From Varroa destructor (Eukaryota > Arthropoda > Arachnida > Mesostigmata > Varroidae), in the NCBI RefSeq assembly GCF_002443255.2, contig NW_019211456.1, forward strand, positions 14,654,229-14,718,228: a stretch of DNA of 64,000 nt. The letters run 5' to 3'. Positions 1 to 12,034 of this stretch are shown here, in pieces. A model generated the notes under the pieces. It saw only the letters and a list, made by a program, of their open reading frames with translations. It was not told where the DNA came from and did not search any database. Within the stretch, counting starts at the first letter, position 1, and each line of letters begins with the position of its first letter. A program made the translations under genes and the position numbers.

Positions 1-532
1 ATTGTTTCGCATCCACTCTCTGTTCGCACCCAATGCATACAGGAGATTTTCTCAGAGTCAGTGGCTATTCTAGAAACCACCAAGTAGTTGTGCAGCAACT
101 ACTCATTTTTCTCATTTGGTTCTTAGGATCATGACAGTCTCTGGCGAGTGGAACTGATGAATGCATCATTCTTGTCTAAATTGGTTTTAGGTTGTGGTAG
201 GTAAGACTCAAGTCAGTTATAGCTTATACTTCAATGCAATCAGTTCGCTTGCTATGATTTCCAATTCATAGTGATTCAACGATATGCAAACTAAAGTGGA
301 ATTGAATCTTCAACAGGTGCACATATACCGGAAATACTACCCAGACAAATTATTGCGGCTGTTGCAGCCTTGAATATGACGACGCAAGTGCAGTATTTTG
401 TCCGATGCTCTACGGAGCGACTGGTCAACCGAATACTGCTGCATCCTGTTTGCCAAATAACGAAGTTCTGCCATTACTTATGTACTCCGCCGTTCCAAAC
501 ATAGGGGTAGCCAGGCATCATTCAGGTCCAGG
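1..532 (+). other. 5' flank of the first gene
   Basis: No coding segment is convincing before the ATG at 533. The frame of that ATG opens after a TAA at 458-460. The stretch could hold 5' UTR or an upstream untranslated exon. Nothing else is recognised. Confidence 0.35.
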
Positions 533-3500
533 ATGGCGGACCTTTTATATGAATATTGGAGTACAGTCGAGGAATCGCTTCTAGAGTTTTGGTATATGAC
601 CATCACTCCGGTCTTCGATGAGATCAATGATATTGTGAGCCAGTACGATTTCCTTCCGCTGCTAGGAGTATGTTTATGGCACGTCGATCTTGTTGTTGTA
701 CCTACACTCACCAGGTTCGTATTTAGTTTGGCTGTGTGTTTTTTAATATGGGGGCGTCTAAGGGTAATTGTGGCTAGTGTTCACATAGGATGGATCAGCA
801 AGGCTATTGCCACTACTAATATGTTGTATTCAACCAAAAAGTGCTTAATTCTAGGTTTAGACGATATGACACCGATGTGCATTTTTTATTAATTGGTTGC
901 TTTGCAAACAAATTAGTGGAAAATACCTGAACTAAAAAATCTGCAGGATGCTTGAAGAACCTACGAGACGAGATAAGCAAGATTAGTTAGTTCTAATTGA
1001 ATATGCATAATTTGGACCTAATATCAGTGGTCCGTCCTTTCGAACGAGTTGCGCCAAAGACTTTATGGAGTCAAAGTACGTAAGACCGTATAAGGATATA
1101 GAATGCTTTACAGCGAAACGCGTAACACCATACAGCACGCACTTATTGATTCACATATCAACCTTTTTGAATTATTGGGAATAAATATTCTAAATCTGTC
1201 ATTAATTTACGGCGAACTTGTCTTGAAGATTTTCTAGTTAGATAGTTAATCAGTAATAGGTCAGGCTTTTTGTGCTCATCTTTTCTGTTTCGTCTTCTTC
1301 TGAAGTTTATGCTGAAGAATTCCCCAGTGTTGCAAATACGATAAAGCAGGGTTTTGATATGATGCACCTTGTGTTCATTGCGATTTCATGGGAGCTGGGT
1401 TGACCGCCAATAAACGTAGGATTTAATGTTATAAAAAAAACTGTTAAAGCTGTCGTTTGCCTTTTGCAGCCGCCACCTTATGTACGTCCTTAACATTTTT
1501 ACGAATTAGTAATGTTATGTATCCTTAAAGGTCCTCAATTGCGCCTTACAGTAGTTGTGGCATATAATGGCTTGAAAATCCTTTTGCGTGTTGCTTCTGC
1601 GAGCTAGTGGATAAATTCGTGGAAGATATGTAAAATACAATATTCGCTTAGCGGGTAAAAAACCACCAGAAACATAGAACTGGCAGCTTAGTGCTAGACA
1701 ATTATTATTTGTTCACTTTATTCAACTACAATGTTTTAGATGTGCGCATATGAGAGGTAGAGTACATTAAAAAGTTATAATAGTATTGTTTAATAAGGAC
1801 TAGAAGCTTACAGTTCCCTATCTGGGCGTCAAGAGCGTTTAAAATCGGTGGAGCAAGAAATAATGGTTTCAAACAAAAGGAGTTAATCGCCGCTGTCCCG
1901 AGGCGATCTTTGCTTATCTAATCGAATGTACGTGATGGTTTGTTAAAAGTATCACCCTACTACTATATTTCAGAGTGTTTGCGTTTCTTTCGGTAGTTGC
2001 TGCAAGCTACCCTTCGTACCTTGAGGCGGAGAATTTCGAGGGGCCAATGGGGAAGCTGTCACACAACATTGTGGGAACTTTATTTAGATACGAGACTTCA
2101 ATGGATGCAATGTTCTGCATATTGAACTTTGTGTACAAGGGCATTATACTCGAGGCGCGTATGGGAACGAAGCGTTTCTTCAATATGGTCTGTAAATACC
2201 TCATCAAAAACTTTTGCCTTTTCTTGTATTTGCGGCGTGTTCTTCGCAAATCAAACTCGAATATGCTTTTCAGTATTTTCAGTACGGGGCCACTAACATT
2301 TTAATTGTTAAAAACAGAGTATATTTTGAATTCTTCATGGACAAACATGAAGAACCCTTTGAAACAGTGGTGAGCTATGGTAGATAAGAAGAGTTTTTTA
2401 GAATGCGAAACGCTAGGTGATGAAGTGAAACCAAATTTACGAGGAAGCGCAGCTCAGGAAAGCGAAAGTTCACTGTGTTAGAGGTCATAGAGGTTTTTGA
2501 GAATCTGTAAAAGAGCGAAGTGGCGTGTTTGGACAGTAAGTACCCAAGAAGCGCTGTTGTTTTGAATATCTGCATGCTGGCACTTCATCCTTTTAGTAGA
2601 AATAAGGTTCTCTTCTAGCTATTCCAAAAGAGAGGAGTGAGTCAAGCTCATCCTCGTAACGGCGTAAAATGTCAAGAGGAGCGTTTGCTACAAGAAGCTC
2701 GCTAGTCTGTTGACCAAGCATGTTTGGCTTCTTAGGGAACAGCGAAACAATTCCGAAAGAAACATGGGTTTCGAAGACAACGTTGAACGATTATAGCCTT
2801 CTAGCCTCTAATAAAATTAAGGCGCGCACTCGGTAAGCCACTGAGCACTTTGTACATGCTGTGTGTTCATTTAAACACACCATGTACAAAGTGCACAGTC
2901 AGTTGTGCGCCTAGAAATTAATCCTGCATACCCTGGCGTTGCATACCCTGGCGTATGTAGGTGTTCAATGGAGCGTGTTTTCCAGGTAGACTGCAACCTC
3001 ACAGGAAAACAAGATAGGATAGATAAACGAACGCCAAAATGAAGTTTCAGGTAGTTGGGGTTAGTTGTCTCTTATAGGATGCTGCTTTCAGTAAATCAAC
3101 AGGTTCTGGTATCTCGAGCTATCAATCCTCTAATAATCCTGCTTTTATCTTGCATATCATAGATGTCGAAGAGCCCTGGTACCGTCACACGTAATTAAGT
3201 TCCTAAGCCAACCTTTTTCTCGATAGTGTGTGTTCAATTAAAAAAAAGCTCGGGTTACAGCCTGCTGGGTAAATCGAATATGAGAGGATCATAAAGATAA
3301 TTGAGTAACCCGAGCATGAAAATACAGTCGGCCTTCGTGAGTACGCATGCCAAGAAAGAATTACTTCTATGCTAGGTTACCGTTGCTCATCACACGTCCG
3401 AGATCCCGGTTTGAGCTTCTGGCAAAAGACGTCTTTCTTGAGAAGCAAGAGTTCACTGAATAATTGGTATTTTTTTTTAATACGGAGGCGTCAAGAGATA

Positions 3501-6500
3501 ATGGTTAAGAAGTCGAATTAGTTTTGTTACTAACACAACAATTGACACCTATTACCACAAATTATATATAGATGCGCTTTCACAACCCAAACAAGGGATG
3601 TATACACAATAGGTGTGGGGAGATTTGTAAAATATACAATACAGCCAGCTGTCTCTTAGTATCATTCCTAAAGAACCTGGCTCTTGATTAGCTTTTACTA
3701 AACATGTATTTGAAAGATTACATAGTAGAATAAATAGGCAAGCAATCAGGTAGTCTAATTTATCAATTACTTGTTATTGCTGTTTTTACGTCACGTAAAT
3801 GCATGATAGATGCTGTTAGTCAAATACCAGGTCTTTCTTAGCTCTCATGTAGCATATTGTTGTCTCCAACGAGATTTCACATAACCAATTTTTCTTATCT
3901 CTAACTGGAAATGTCGTTGGCGTAAGAGACCATACTGTATTATATTGCTTTACAATGTGTCTTAGCTGCAATGTTAATATAGAAATACCACGTTCTCAAC
4001 ACAGAACACTTATCGAAAATGTAGCATGCGACTCTGATAGTTGACAGGGTTTAACACAGTCATTGAGTTACCTTGAAATCTTTTGGTTGTCTTCAGTTAT
4101 TTCTACTCGCACTTGCTATTGGAGTCCTGAAAAGCGTTCTCGAACAAGCCGGTATGTCGCTGATTGGAGGGATCTACCCGCTGCTTCTTAGTCTCAAGGT
4201 TTGATGTTATTTAGCATTTTTTAAAACCAGCCACTGGCTATTCTGTTCATTTTGTAACCAATTAGTCTTCAATTTTTTTGGGCAAACTTTTTACAATTCT
4301 CCTGTTTTGATGATAGTTTAAGTATATATAAATAGATCAGAATAGATAATAACGTTAGGGCTTAGCGCTTATTCAGCTCTAATTTCTAACGCATGTACTT
4401 TACATGAACATCAGTTATATTAGGTTGTTAAGAGTGAATCAGAACTGAGTAACTTTTGAACTGTCCTACGCTTGCGAACACAATTAGACTGGTAAACACT
4501 CCAGTTTTAAAAATGTGTGAGTGAAAACTGGTCGAGTTTACTAAATAGAAAAACATATGTTAAACTCGAAAATCAACGCTCAGTGGTGAAGTTTCTTTTC
4601 TTGAAGGTCACAGTGCTGCAGAAATTAATTGAAAATTGGTAAAGATATTCGGCAAGGAGACAATTAGCGATGGTGCAGACGTTTAAAGAGCGCGTTAAAG
4701 ATCAACAAGGAGGTTTCAGTACTCGAGAAGAATAACTGCCCTAGTTGGAAGTTTTTCATGACTGCAGAGCTTGGAATCCAAGAGCTCTATTAGTCAAAAC
4801 TAGTATTTCATAGTTGCCGAAATATAATCCAAACATTGAAAATGTGAAAACTGAGTAAAAAATGGGTACCCCGCGAATTAACTCCAGAACGGATGGAAAT
4901 GCGTGTGATGTATGAAACGTACAATTGGGGAATTTCAATCAATATAAGAGCCTAAAACAGTTTAACCGCTACTGCCAGCTAGAGAGGGACTAGGCGAAAG
5001 AATAGCTTCGTTTTGGAGAAAAAGAATTTAATGATAGTTTCATGTTGGTTCAGACGAAAGGTGATGGTAGCTCTTGTAATAAAATCAGAAGCATCTGCTA
5101 TTATGAGATACTCGCCGCAAATTGGACAATTAATGCAGGCGGCTGTCTAGACCGTAGGCTTGACAGTCGAAGACACGGTTACTTGATGACAGCGCCATCT
5201 TTAATTGCCATGCATCAGTTATTTCTTTGATTGAACAAAGGAATATATAACATTGGCTTGTTCTCTTGATCTAAGTCCTTATGATTACGGGGCTTTCGAT
5301 GCTCTGAAAGAGCTGTCGGCGAGAAAGCATATCATGTCATCGACTTACTGTCGAAGCTATAGAGAAAGATATTACATAAGAGAACATGTTTGGTGGGTAC
5401 GTGGCTGTTTCGAATGTGCCAGAATGCTGGGACGAGCGTATAAAAAATAAGAGTACCTCAAGCACATTTTTAATTATATTCTAGCTGAACTTGTTTGATT
5501 TGAGAAGTTAGTCGATTTAAAAGTACGTCGAGTTTACTTGCAACAGCGTAACATATATATGTATATATACAAAAACTAAGACGCACCCTTCTTTGTGTTA
5601 AAATTTTGTGCTTAGATCACTTTTAAGCATACAAGTTATATAGTAGCATCTTGAAAAGCAAACAGCCAAGCGTAGATGATAAAGGCTAAAAACAGATACA
5701 ACTTAAATATTAATTAATTCGGGAAAAACTATTTTGCTCATCACTTATTTCTCTCATTATATTTTATCATAAACTACACCCTATTTTTAAACATCGTCAT
5801 TTTCGAGTGAAATTGAAAAAATTATCACTATCTTAAGTGTGTAATGCATCCAGAAAAATGTAACATGTTATAAAAATATAAATATATCACATGCACTATC
5901 TTTGTTCCGTTTGCTGTTGTAATGTATATTATATATAACTGAATTTCTCGATGCCGATGGGGTATGGTCTGACGGATAATATTACAGGTGATTATTAACT
6001 ACACGTGTTTGTTTCATCACCCAGTCCGGTACCCTATATTCCATCCGTTCCTTGTACGGAGGCTGCGATTCCTCGAGTATTTCATCGCACTTATTCGCAC
6101 GCGCAGCCCTCAGGTATAGCTCAGGTATACTCAGATCCGTTTAGTATGCATGTATATATGCCACTGTGAATATATTAGATTGTCGTAAGCAAATCCGGCG
6201 GACTCTGAAGTTGAGAAACTTTTAAACTGCACGCCGCTGTAGGCTAAATTTAGCTGATAAATACTATAGTTTTCTGAAAACTTGTGAGCTAAGGCTGGTT
6301 CGGGTTTACTTTAGGAGAAATGAGTTTAGAAGGGAAATATTTATTGGTCTCAAAAGTCGACGCTAAGTTTTTCCTTATTAAAGGCCACAGTGCTGCGGAA
6401 TTTGATCTAAAATTGGTGAAGACATAAGGCCGTAGGCGAAAACACATACAAATGTTTCGAGTGCGAAGATTGGGGTGTTAAAGGCCAGCAAGGAGGCAAT

Positions 6501-8320
6501 CAGATGTTGAGACCCAAACAACAGAACGCATTGCCGCAATCGAAGTGTTCCATGAATCAGGGTTCTATAGGCCAAAACTGCTATCTTAGTAACATGCGAT
6601 AGAATTGTAGCCCTGAAATAAAAAAATATACTGAAAATACGTCGCCTTGGAGAGAAATACTTAGGCGGCAGTGGCAGGTTCGGACGTAAGGTAACGGAAT
6701 TGCAGTGGGCATCAAGGGCACCCGCTGTCATGAGATGCCCGCCGAAAATCTTCGCTGCTATCTGAGTTCCTTAATAGACTTATCGATCGTTCACAAAATA
6801 ATGGAAAGCTCGCAGTCCAGTTACTTGATGACAACGCCACGCCTCACCATGTCTCAATTACTTCATGAAGTGAGTAAAGGAATATCCAACGTTCGCTTTA
6901 ACGCCTTATTCTTTTGTTGTATGGCAGTGTGATTGCGGGACTTTTTATTCCCTGGAACGAAGTGCAACAATATCCCGCTACCGTTTTACTCTGAGAATCT
7001 ATGAAGAGAAATTGGGAGCACGGATAGTAGATATTTGACTCTCCAGAAGCTACCAGAGTACTAAGATTAAATGCCTCAAGAAATCAAGAAGAATTATTCT
7101 AACACATAAAAATTAGTTTTAGCATACCTAGTTTAAAAAGGTTAAAAAAAAAAAATTTCACAGTCCGCCGGATTCGACAAAAAGTCCACTTTCTCCAATT
7201 ATCGAAATCATGAAAAATCTAATGAATACAGAAACCATACGTGTAGCGAAAATCATACTACGGTCGAAGTAACTGAATGATCATAAGTTAGTTTTTGTTG
7301 TTTTATGGTGAAACTGCGCAATAATAATAATATAAAACTGCTGTCTAGGATGTTCTCGTAGGCGTCGGCGCAGGCACGACGTTGATTGTGTGCTTGAATG
7401 ATCCGAAAAGCTTAATTCATCCATTGCTTGGCGAGGACGGCAGCAAGGTTACTGCTATCACGGCAACGAAACTGATCTTCCGTGGACACTCTGGTGGAAT
7501 CTATCGATTTGTGAAATCTGTAACGCCTGATGTTATCACAAGCTTGTGGCTGGCATTTGTGCTAGTCAGTTACAATCTCGAACGCGAGTCTTTACCTGAA
7601 GCTATAGAACCGTTTTGGGTACTTGAAACCTTCAATCCGGAGTTTCCGATTACTTGGCTGTTACCGACAACGGGCGTCACAGGTATAAACCATCTTTTCT
7701 ACCTGCTATTTTTGGTGTATCGAACGCCAGCGACGTTCCGCTCAGCCTTTAAAGACTTCAACGCGTCTCTCCTCTGTTTCTTTTCGGTATTGCCGCTATC
7801 GAGGCTATGCGGTTTGATGTTAGCTAACACCGCAAAAGAATGTGAGATGTTCGATCTGTATTGCCTTGATTTCCCTAGAAGAATCTCTGACTCGTGTACT
7901 GTTTTAGTGGCAGCCAACACGTTCGCTGAAATCATTCTACTCGCGCCCGACAATGCAGGAAAATTTATATGCAGGATTCTTTTAGAGATGGCAATGATTT
8001 GGAAGTTTTTTCCGGATATTTACATAATTGAGCTAATCGGGGCATACGGTGCAAGTGGCTTCCTTGCATGTCTCAGCCTGATTATCGACAAGCATCGAGA
8101 TTATCTCGCAGATCCTCTAACAGGAACTCGTAAGGCGGATGTTTTGGTAAGAAAAAATCCTCGACGACAACTGGGATCGGTTACCGAGTCAAGCCCATCG
8201 GTAACTCCCCCCGAAGATTTGACCCCGCCCGTAACTGTCTCAAACCCGCCCGCATCTGGCGGACGGATCATAGGCGTCATGAAAGCTACCGTATCTGCCC
8301 TTTCGGTCGTTGTATCGTAG
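533..8320 (+). CDS. Uncharacterised multi-pass membrane protein, 4 exons, 489 residues
   Basis: Seen: four exons join in one frame at 533-714, 1974-2187, 4097-4198 and 7349-8320 (1470 nt with stop). Acceptors are TTTCAG, CTTCAG and TCTAG; donors are GTTCGT, GTCTGT and GTTTGA. Junction phases (2, 0, 0) all agree, which is strong support for the model. The start is the ATG in the context CCAGGATGG. The protein has about nine hydrophobic segments between residues 40 and 395, then a hydrophilic Ser/Pro/Thr-rich tail (about 400-489) that is probably cytosolic. Residues 105-150 (GIILEARMGTKRFF followed by a membrane segment) loosely recall the basic turn after a membrane helix in rhomboid/derlin-like proteins, but no catalytic Ser/His motif is visible. 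I do not recognise the family and assign no function. Two mariner relics lie in intron 3. The donor of exon 2 is the weakest boundary. Confidence 0.8.
2821..2912. repeat. Near-palindromic hairpin in intron 2
   Basis: The segment folds on itself: GCACTTTGTACATG at 2845-2858 pairs exactly with its reverse complement at 2881-2894. GTGTGTT/AACACAC extends the stem inward and GCGCAC/GTGCGC closes the outer end with a small offset. It could be a small foldback element or a hairpin transcript. No known family is recognised. Confidence 0.6.
3248..3315. repeat. Short inverted repeat in intron 2
   Basis: GCTCGGGTTAC at 3248-3258 is repeated as its reverse complement at 3305-3315, giving an 11-bp stem with a loop of 46 bases. 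No further feature is attached to it. Confidence 0.5.
3361..3423 (+). repeat. Possible tRNA-like/SINE relic
   Basis: A stretch ending in GATCCCGGTTTGAGCTTCTG resembles the T-arm and B box of a tRNA (GGTTCGANTCC) with several substitutions. About 35 bases upstream is an A-box-like TAGGTTACCG. It cannot fold as a functional tRNA. A decayed tRNA-derived SINE is the likeliest reading, but the match is weak. Confidence 0.25.
4530..5450 (+). mobile_element. Decayed mariner-family transposon (copy 1)
   Basis: Plus-strand translation around 4600-4680 reads as a broken mariner transposase N-terminus (GHSAAEI, then KLVKIFGKE). About 650 bases later comes the C-terminal catalytic block with CSLDLSPYDYGAFDALKE, the counterpart of the family's YSPDLSPxDY motif; just before it lies the degraded equivalent of DNAxPH. 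Order and spacing fit a transposase of about 345 residues with a small deletion. Many stops and frameshifts show it is dead. It lies in intron 3 of the first gene, in the gene's orientation. No terminal inverted repeats were found for this copy. Confidence 0.75.
6190..7177 (+). mobile_element. Decayed mariner-family transposon (copy 2), with terminal inverted repeats
   Basis: This element is homologous to copy 1 but more deleted. The transposase N-terminus (IKGHSAAEF, then LKLVKT) lies at about 6380-6430. The DDNATPHHVSIT motif, which carries the second catalytic Asp of the DDD/DDE triad, lies at about 6832-6867. The gap between them is roughly 230 bases shorter than expected. AATCCGGCGGACT at 6192-6204 has its exact reverse complement at 7162-7174, and pairing extends inward with two mismatches to about 21 bp, so these are the likely terminal inverted repeats. 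A clear TA target duplication was not found. It is non-autonomous and lies in intron 3 of the first gene. Confidence 0.8.
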
Positions 8321-8575
8321 CGTGCGTCTCCATTGCAAAAGACAGCCTATTTTCACAAAGCGAGCCTTAAGAACCGCCAGTGACTGTTCGTTCACAGCCT
8401 TTACTTAAAAGCTGATGTTACCTAGCTGTCGATGTTATCGTGAAGATTATTCCAGAAGAACTTCATAGTTTATAGGCTAAAACCAATGAAATGGGACACT
8501 GGCAGTATAAGAATAGAACTTCGGTGGCATAAAATCGACCGTAAGCCTGTTAATTTATATAATGTATAGTTTTAT

Positions 8576-8585
8576 AATAAATAAA
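8576..8585 (+). terminator. Poly(A) signal cluster of the first gene
   Basis: Two overlapping AATAAA hexamers at 8576-8581 and 8580-8585 lie about 260 bases after the stop codon of the membrane-protein gene. A T-rich stretch follows. This is a plausible cleavage and polyadenylation region. Confidence 0.5.
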
Positions 8586-9385
8586 TTGATTTTTTAAAAC
8601 GCGTTACTACCTGTGGCAGTGAGTTAAAACCTTTAAGAAGTATGTCAATTACAGATATAGAACTATGCTATACTGTATATACTGTGTAAGATGCTGTAGA
8701 ATTAGAGATTTCATGCAACGTATATAAATATTTTTTCGACTTTATGGCCATTCCATGCTGTTATGTACGTTGAACGTTAACACACGTGATGTTTCATATC
8801 TCGCCCCATTATTTTAATATTCTCTCAGTAAAAACCATATTCGATAGTAATAGGCGATCTAAAAATTATATAAGTCAACGCATTGTATAGAAGGAAGCTC
8901 CTGCATTACACCAACCGGCCTCATGATTAGGGAAGTGGACTACATGTTTATGATGACAAAGATCTCGCTTGGCGTCATTTAGATATCATCTATTAAGAAT
9001 AAATAACAAGGGCATTAAGCAATTTGCTTAATGCCCTTGTTAATCGAGGAAGTTTGAAAGTACTTTAATGATTGCCTTGTTTTTTGTAGCTTTTTCATTC
9101 AATTTCTCGCTCAATTTGAATACGGAGTTTGTCTGTCTAGATGTTTTTATCGATATCGATCTAACTTACAAATATTATAGATGGCTGGGCTGAGTTTCCT
9201 AGTAATGGGTAAAATTAAAAATATGCTGGGTCGTTAGCTTGCTTTGTTTACCTCGATGCTTATATCTAATTCTAATAAATAACACATAAATTTTCTTCAG
9301 GTTTATAAAATATTTATAGCTTTCGTTGAAGATGTTTCTTTAGAAGACCTTTTCGAGAAAAATGTCGGTGTCTGCCTTAGCAGGG
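8586..9385. other. Intergenic stretch
   Basis: AT-rich DNA between the first gene and the AMP-binding pseudogene. The only structured element seen is the palindrome at 9003-9041. Confidence 0.4.
9003..9041. repeat. Perfect 39-base palindrome
   Basis: TAACAAGGGCATTAAGCAA is followed by one central T and then by its exact reverse complement (19 + 1 + 19 bases). There is no coding context. It could extrude a cruciform, or be a compact foldback sequence or a solo footprint of one. Confidence 0.85.
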
Positions 9386-10110
9386 TCATTGACGAAGACG
9401 ATTACCCCTAACTACATGAACATGAAGCCCGAGGCCATCTTTGTAAGCATATTGCGATTGCATAACCATACCAAACGTTTCCGAGAGGTATATGTTTCCG
9501 GAATAGGCGACATAAAGAAAAGATCCTGCTGTATGTTCAGATTTCGGGTGATTACTGTTCGAGGTCTTGCAGTTTACTTGTTGTATCCAATTTGGCGCTT
9601 GCAATGGTATTTAAAATGACAGGCACGATTCAGTGATTTTGAACGGTTGGATAACACCGGCAAATTTTGTTAAATATCATTTGAAATACTCGCTGGTCAC
9701 GACATATTTCTGTGCTTTCATTAGAGATACCAGTTTCGTGTTCATGCCAAATAAATGAGATTCAGGTCCCGTATGAAGTTAGGCCAGGCGTTCTCTACGC
9801 TCGCATTAAAGTTCGAAAGAACCGTTCAGCCAGATGTGAACACTGTGAAAAATAGCTTCGTTAGAATCTAAGTGCTGAGAGAACTGGTAGTTGTTTAAAG
9901 AGGCGTTACTCAAATCGTGCTCTTCATCGATGGTGTAGTGTTCACGCCGAGTTTTGATGATCTTAGAATTAGGTGTGCAGTTTCCTAATGCAGCATCAAC
10001 AGGTATCTCCTTCAGAAGCTTAGCTCAGGGTCAGTGAACTTTTCGGAATTTTGTAAAATAAACGGACTAGGCTAGTAGCATGTGTCTTTACCTCAAGCAT
10101 TAGTTCAGCA
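9386..10110 (-). pseudogene. Acyl-CoA synthetase/luciferase-like (AMP-binding) pseudogene, copy A
   Basis: Minus-strand translation gives scattered pieces of an AMP-binding enzyme. FHSVHIWLNGSF (about 9800-9840) corresponds to the FHxxG region of adenylating enzymes. A later block reads SFLYVAYSGNIYLSETFGMV (about 9460-9520), the counterpart of the family's FPxxxxINxYGxSE segment. The same blocks in the same order occur in copy B near 14.5-14.9 kb, and the DNA aligns over several hundred bases. Stops and frameshifts interrupt every block. I could not find the C-terminal domain below 9386. This is a dead relic; edges are approximate. Confidence 0.65.
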
Positions 10111-10739
10111 TAAATAAGCCTGCGTCCCAACTTAGCGTCCACAATCCTATCCACGCCATTTACAGGCAATACTTCCCAAGCTAACTGTACCGGCTCTGTT
10201 ACTCTGGCTGCTAAACAGATGAATTAAACTCATAAAGAGATTATTAACGCCATGAGACGGAGCGGTGAGCCAATTCAAAATACTCCTCTATTTGATTAAT
10301 TCCGTCTCTCTTCCGTAATCTCGCCATTGGTTAGATACTATTGAATCTATTGGTATGAGGTTGCTTTGCAAGCACGCTTAGCAGGCATGCAGTAGTTTTC
10401 CACACATCTGTCGAGAACCAGCTCATATTCTTTTTAAGCCGATCGTATTACTAAGGGCAAAAATCCTTTGGCAGGCTGCAACGTTTTTTGATGAACGGCA
10501 GAGCAATCTTAAAGCACTAGTAAAGCACTTCATGGATCCACTCCGTGATGCCAGTATACGGATGATAATGGCTGGTGTTCTTTATGTAATATAATGATTT
10601 CGTGTTAATCTGTGGCGAAAATATCATTACATTTGCTATAATTGTTTACAGTAATATTGATAATTATAGAAATAAAAATACCAGAAATTATATTCAAAGC
10701 TCCATTCAAGCATTCCTAATTAAGTGAAGCAACAGTGCG

Positions 10740-11027
10740 AAACGCGAGGTATAGCATCTTTCTGATGTCTAAGAATGTTCAATATTCGATGCGAAACAAG
10801 CGATCCGAGATGAATGGCAATCAGAGGTACTTCCGGTGCGATAATGACTTTTGATTGTAATTAATATTTGTCATTCGCCCATTTTCTATACTTGAGCTTT
10901 GCAAACATCACACAATATGTAATAAAGATTGAGAAACGCTCTGACATAAAACATTTTACTTTGAATTATAATTTTCTTAAAAAATCTTCTACAAAGAGTC
11001 TAACACAAGAGTCTTCTACAAAGAGTA

Positions 11028-11065
<38 letters not shown>

Positions 11066-11333
11066 TGAGTTTGACTCTTTGTAGAAGATTTTTTAAGAAA
11101 ATTATAATTCAAAGTAAAATGTTTTATGTCAGAGCGTTTCTCAATCTTTATTACATATTGTGTGACGTTTGCAAAGCTCAAGTATAGAAAATGGGCGAAT
11201 GACAAATATTAATTACAATCAAAAGTCATTATCGCACCGGAAGTACCTCTGATTGCCATTCATCTCGGATCGCTTGTTTCGCATCGAATATTGAACATTC
11301 TTAGACATCAGAAAGATGCTATACCTCGCGTTT
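10740..11333. repeat. Long inverted repeat, arms 261 bp, around an AT microsatellite
   Basis: Left arm 10740-11000 and right arm 11073-11333 pair as reverse complements without any insertion or deletion; every pair of positions sums to 22073. I noticed one mismatch (CATCAC against GTGACG). The 72-base spacer contains TCTTCTACAAAGAGT, a direct repeat of the inner arm end, and an (AT)n run at 11032-11063. A second (TA)n run begins exactly where the right arm stops. Short open frames inside are mirror images and not genes. It is either a foldback element/recent inverted duplication or a foldback artefact of sequencing. Confidence 0.9.
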
Positions 11334-11366
11334 ATATATATATATAATATATATATATATATATAA
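11333..11366. repeat. (TA)n microsatellite
   Basis: An interrupted TA dinucleotide run that directly abuts the outer end of the right arm of the long inverted repeat. Confidence 0.85.
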
Positions 11367-12034
11367 TCTGATAAAAGTTTGCACTAAGGATATTTAGCGC
11401 GAGTTTGATTTTGATTTTTCATTGGGAGCACATTATGGTTTCGACCAATGAGAAGCGATATTTATACTACAACATAAGAAATAAAAGAATAGGATAAGGA
11501 TTTATTGATTTATTTAAGGATTTAAAATCCAAACCGTTAAAATTGAAAATAATTTCAACATTCTTGCAGAAATATTTTTGTGATAATTTCGACTTCAAGA
11601 AAGTTTGGGAAGTTGAAAGCTCAAATGTTTTATTTCTTAGAAAATCAGATCACTGGAACGTACACTCAACAATTCTTGTAACTCGTAAAGTTTATTGCAT
11701 TATGTAAACGAGATGGACAACGTTTAAATAATGGGTACGATGTATATGGCTTATATTGTTGGCTTTTTTAAAATGCTTTAGCTAGAATTGTACTTTTCAA
11801 AGAAAATAGAACTTCTTCTATTGATATTATAAGTCTTTTTTAGCAACTAATTCATTCACATAATGATGAGGTATAAGACCTAATGATAGGCTTATTTACC
11901 TGTGAAACTCTATTTAACTATTGAAGGCAATGGTTGATACGGTTAATTAAACACTGGTGTATCAATAAAAAGTAGGAAACAATTATATACTTAGGAAAAA
12001 TATAATTCGTTTAGATATATTTTTAAAAGTACGT

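Noticed and set aside
6378..6731. 117-residue minus-strand open frame
   Set aside because: It is antisense to the mariner copy 2 transposase relic, which has real family motifs on the plus strand.
10868..11205. Two mirror-image open frames of 66 and 79 residues
   Set aside because: They are the same sequence read from each arm of the inverted repeat and run into the AT microsatellite; no gene features.
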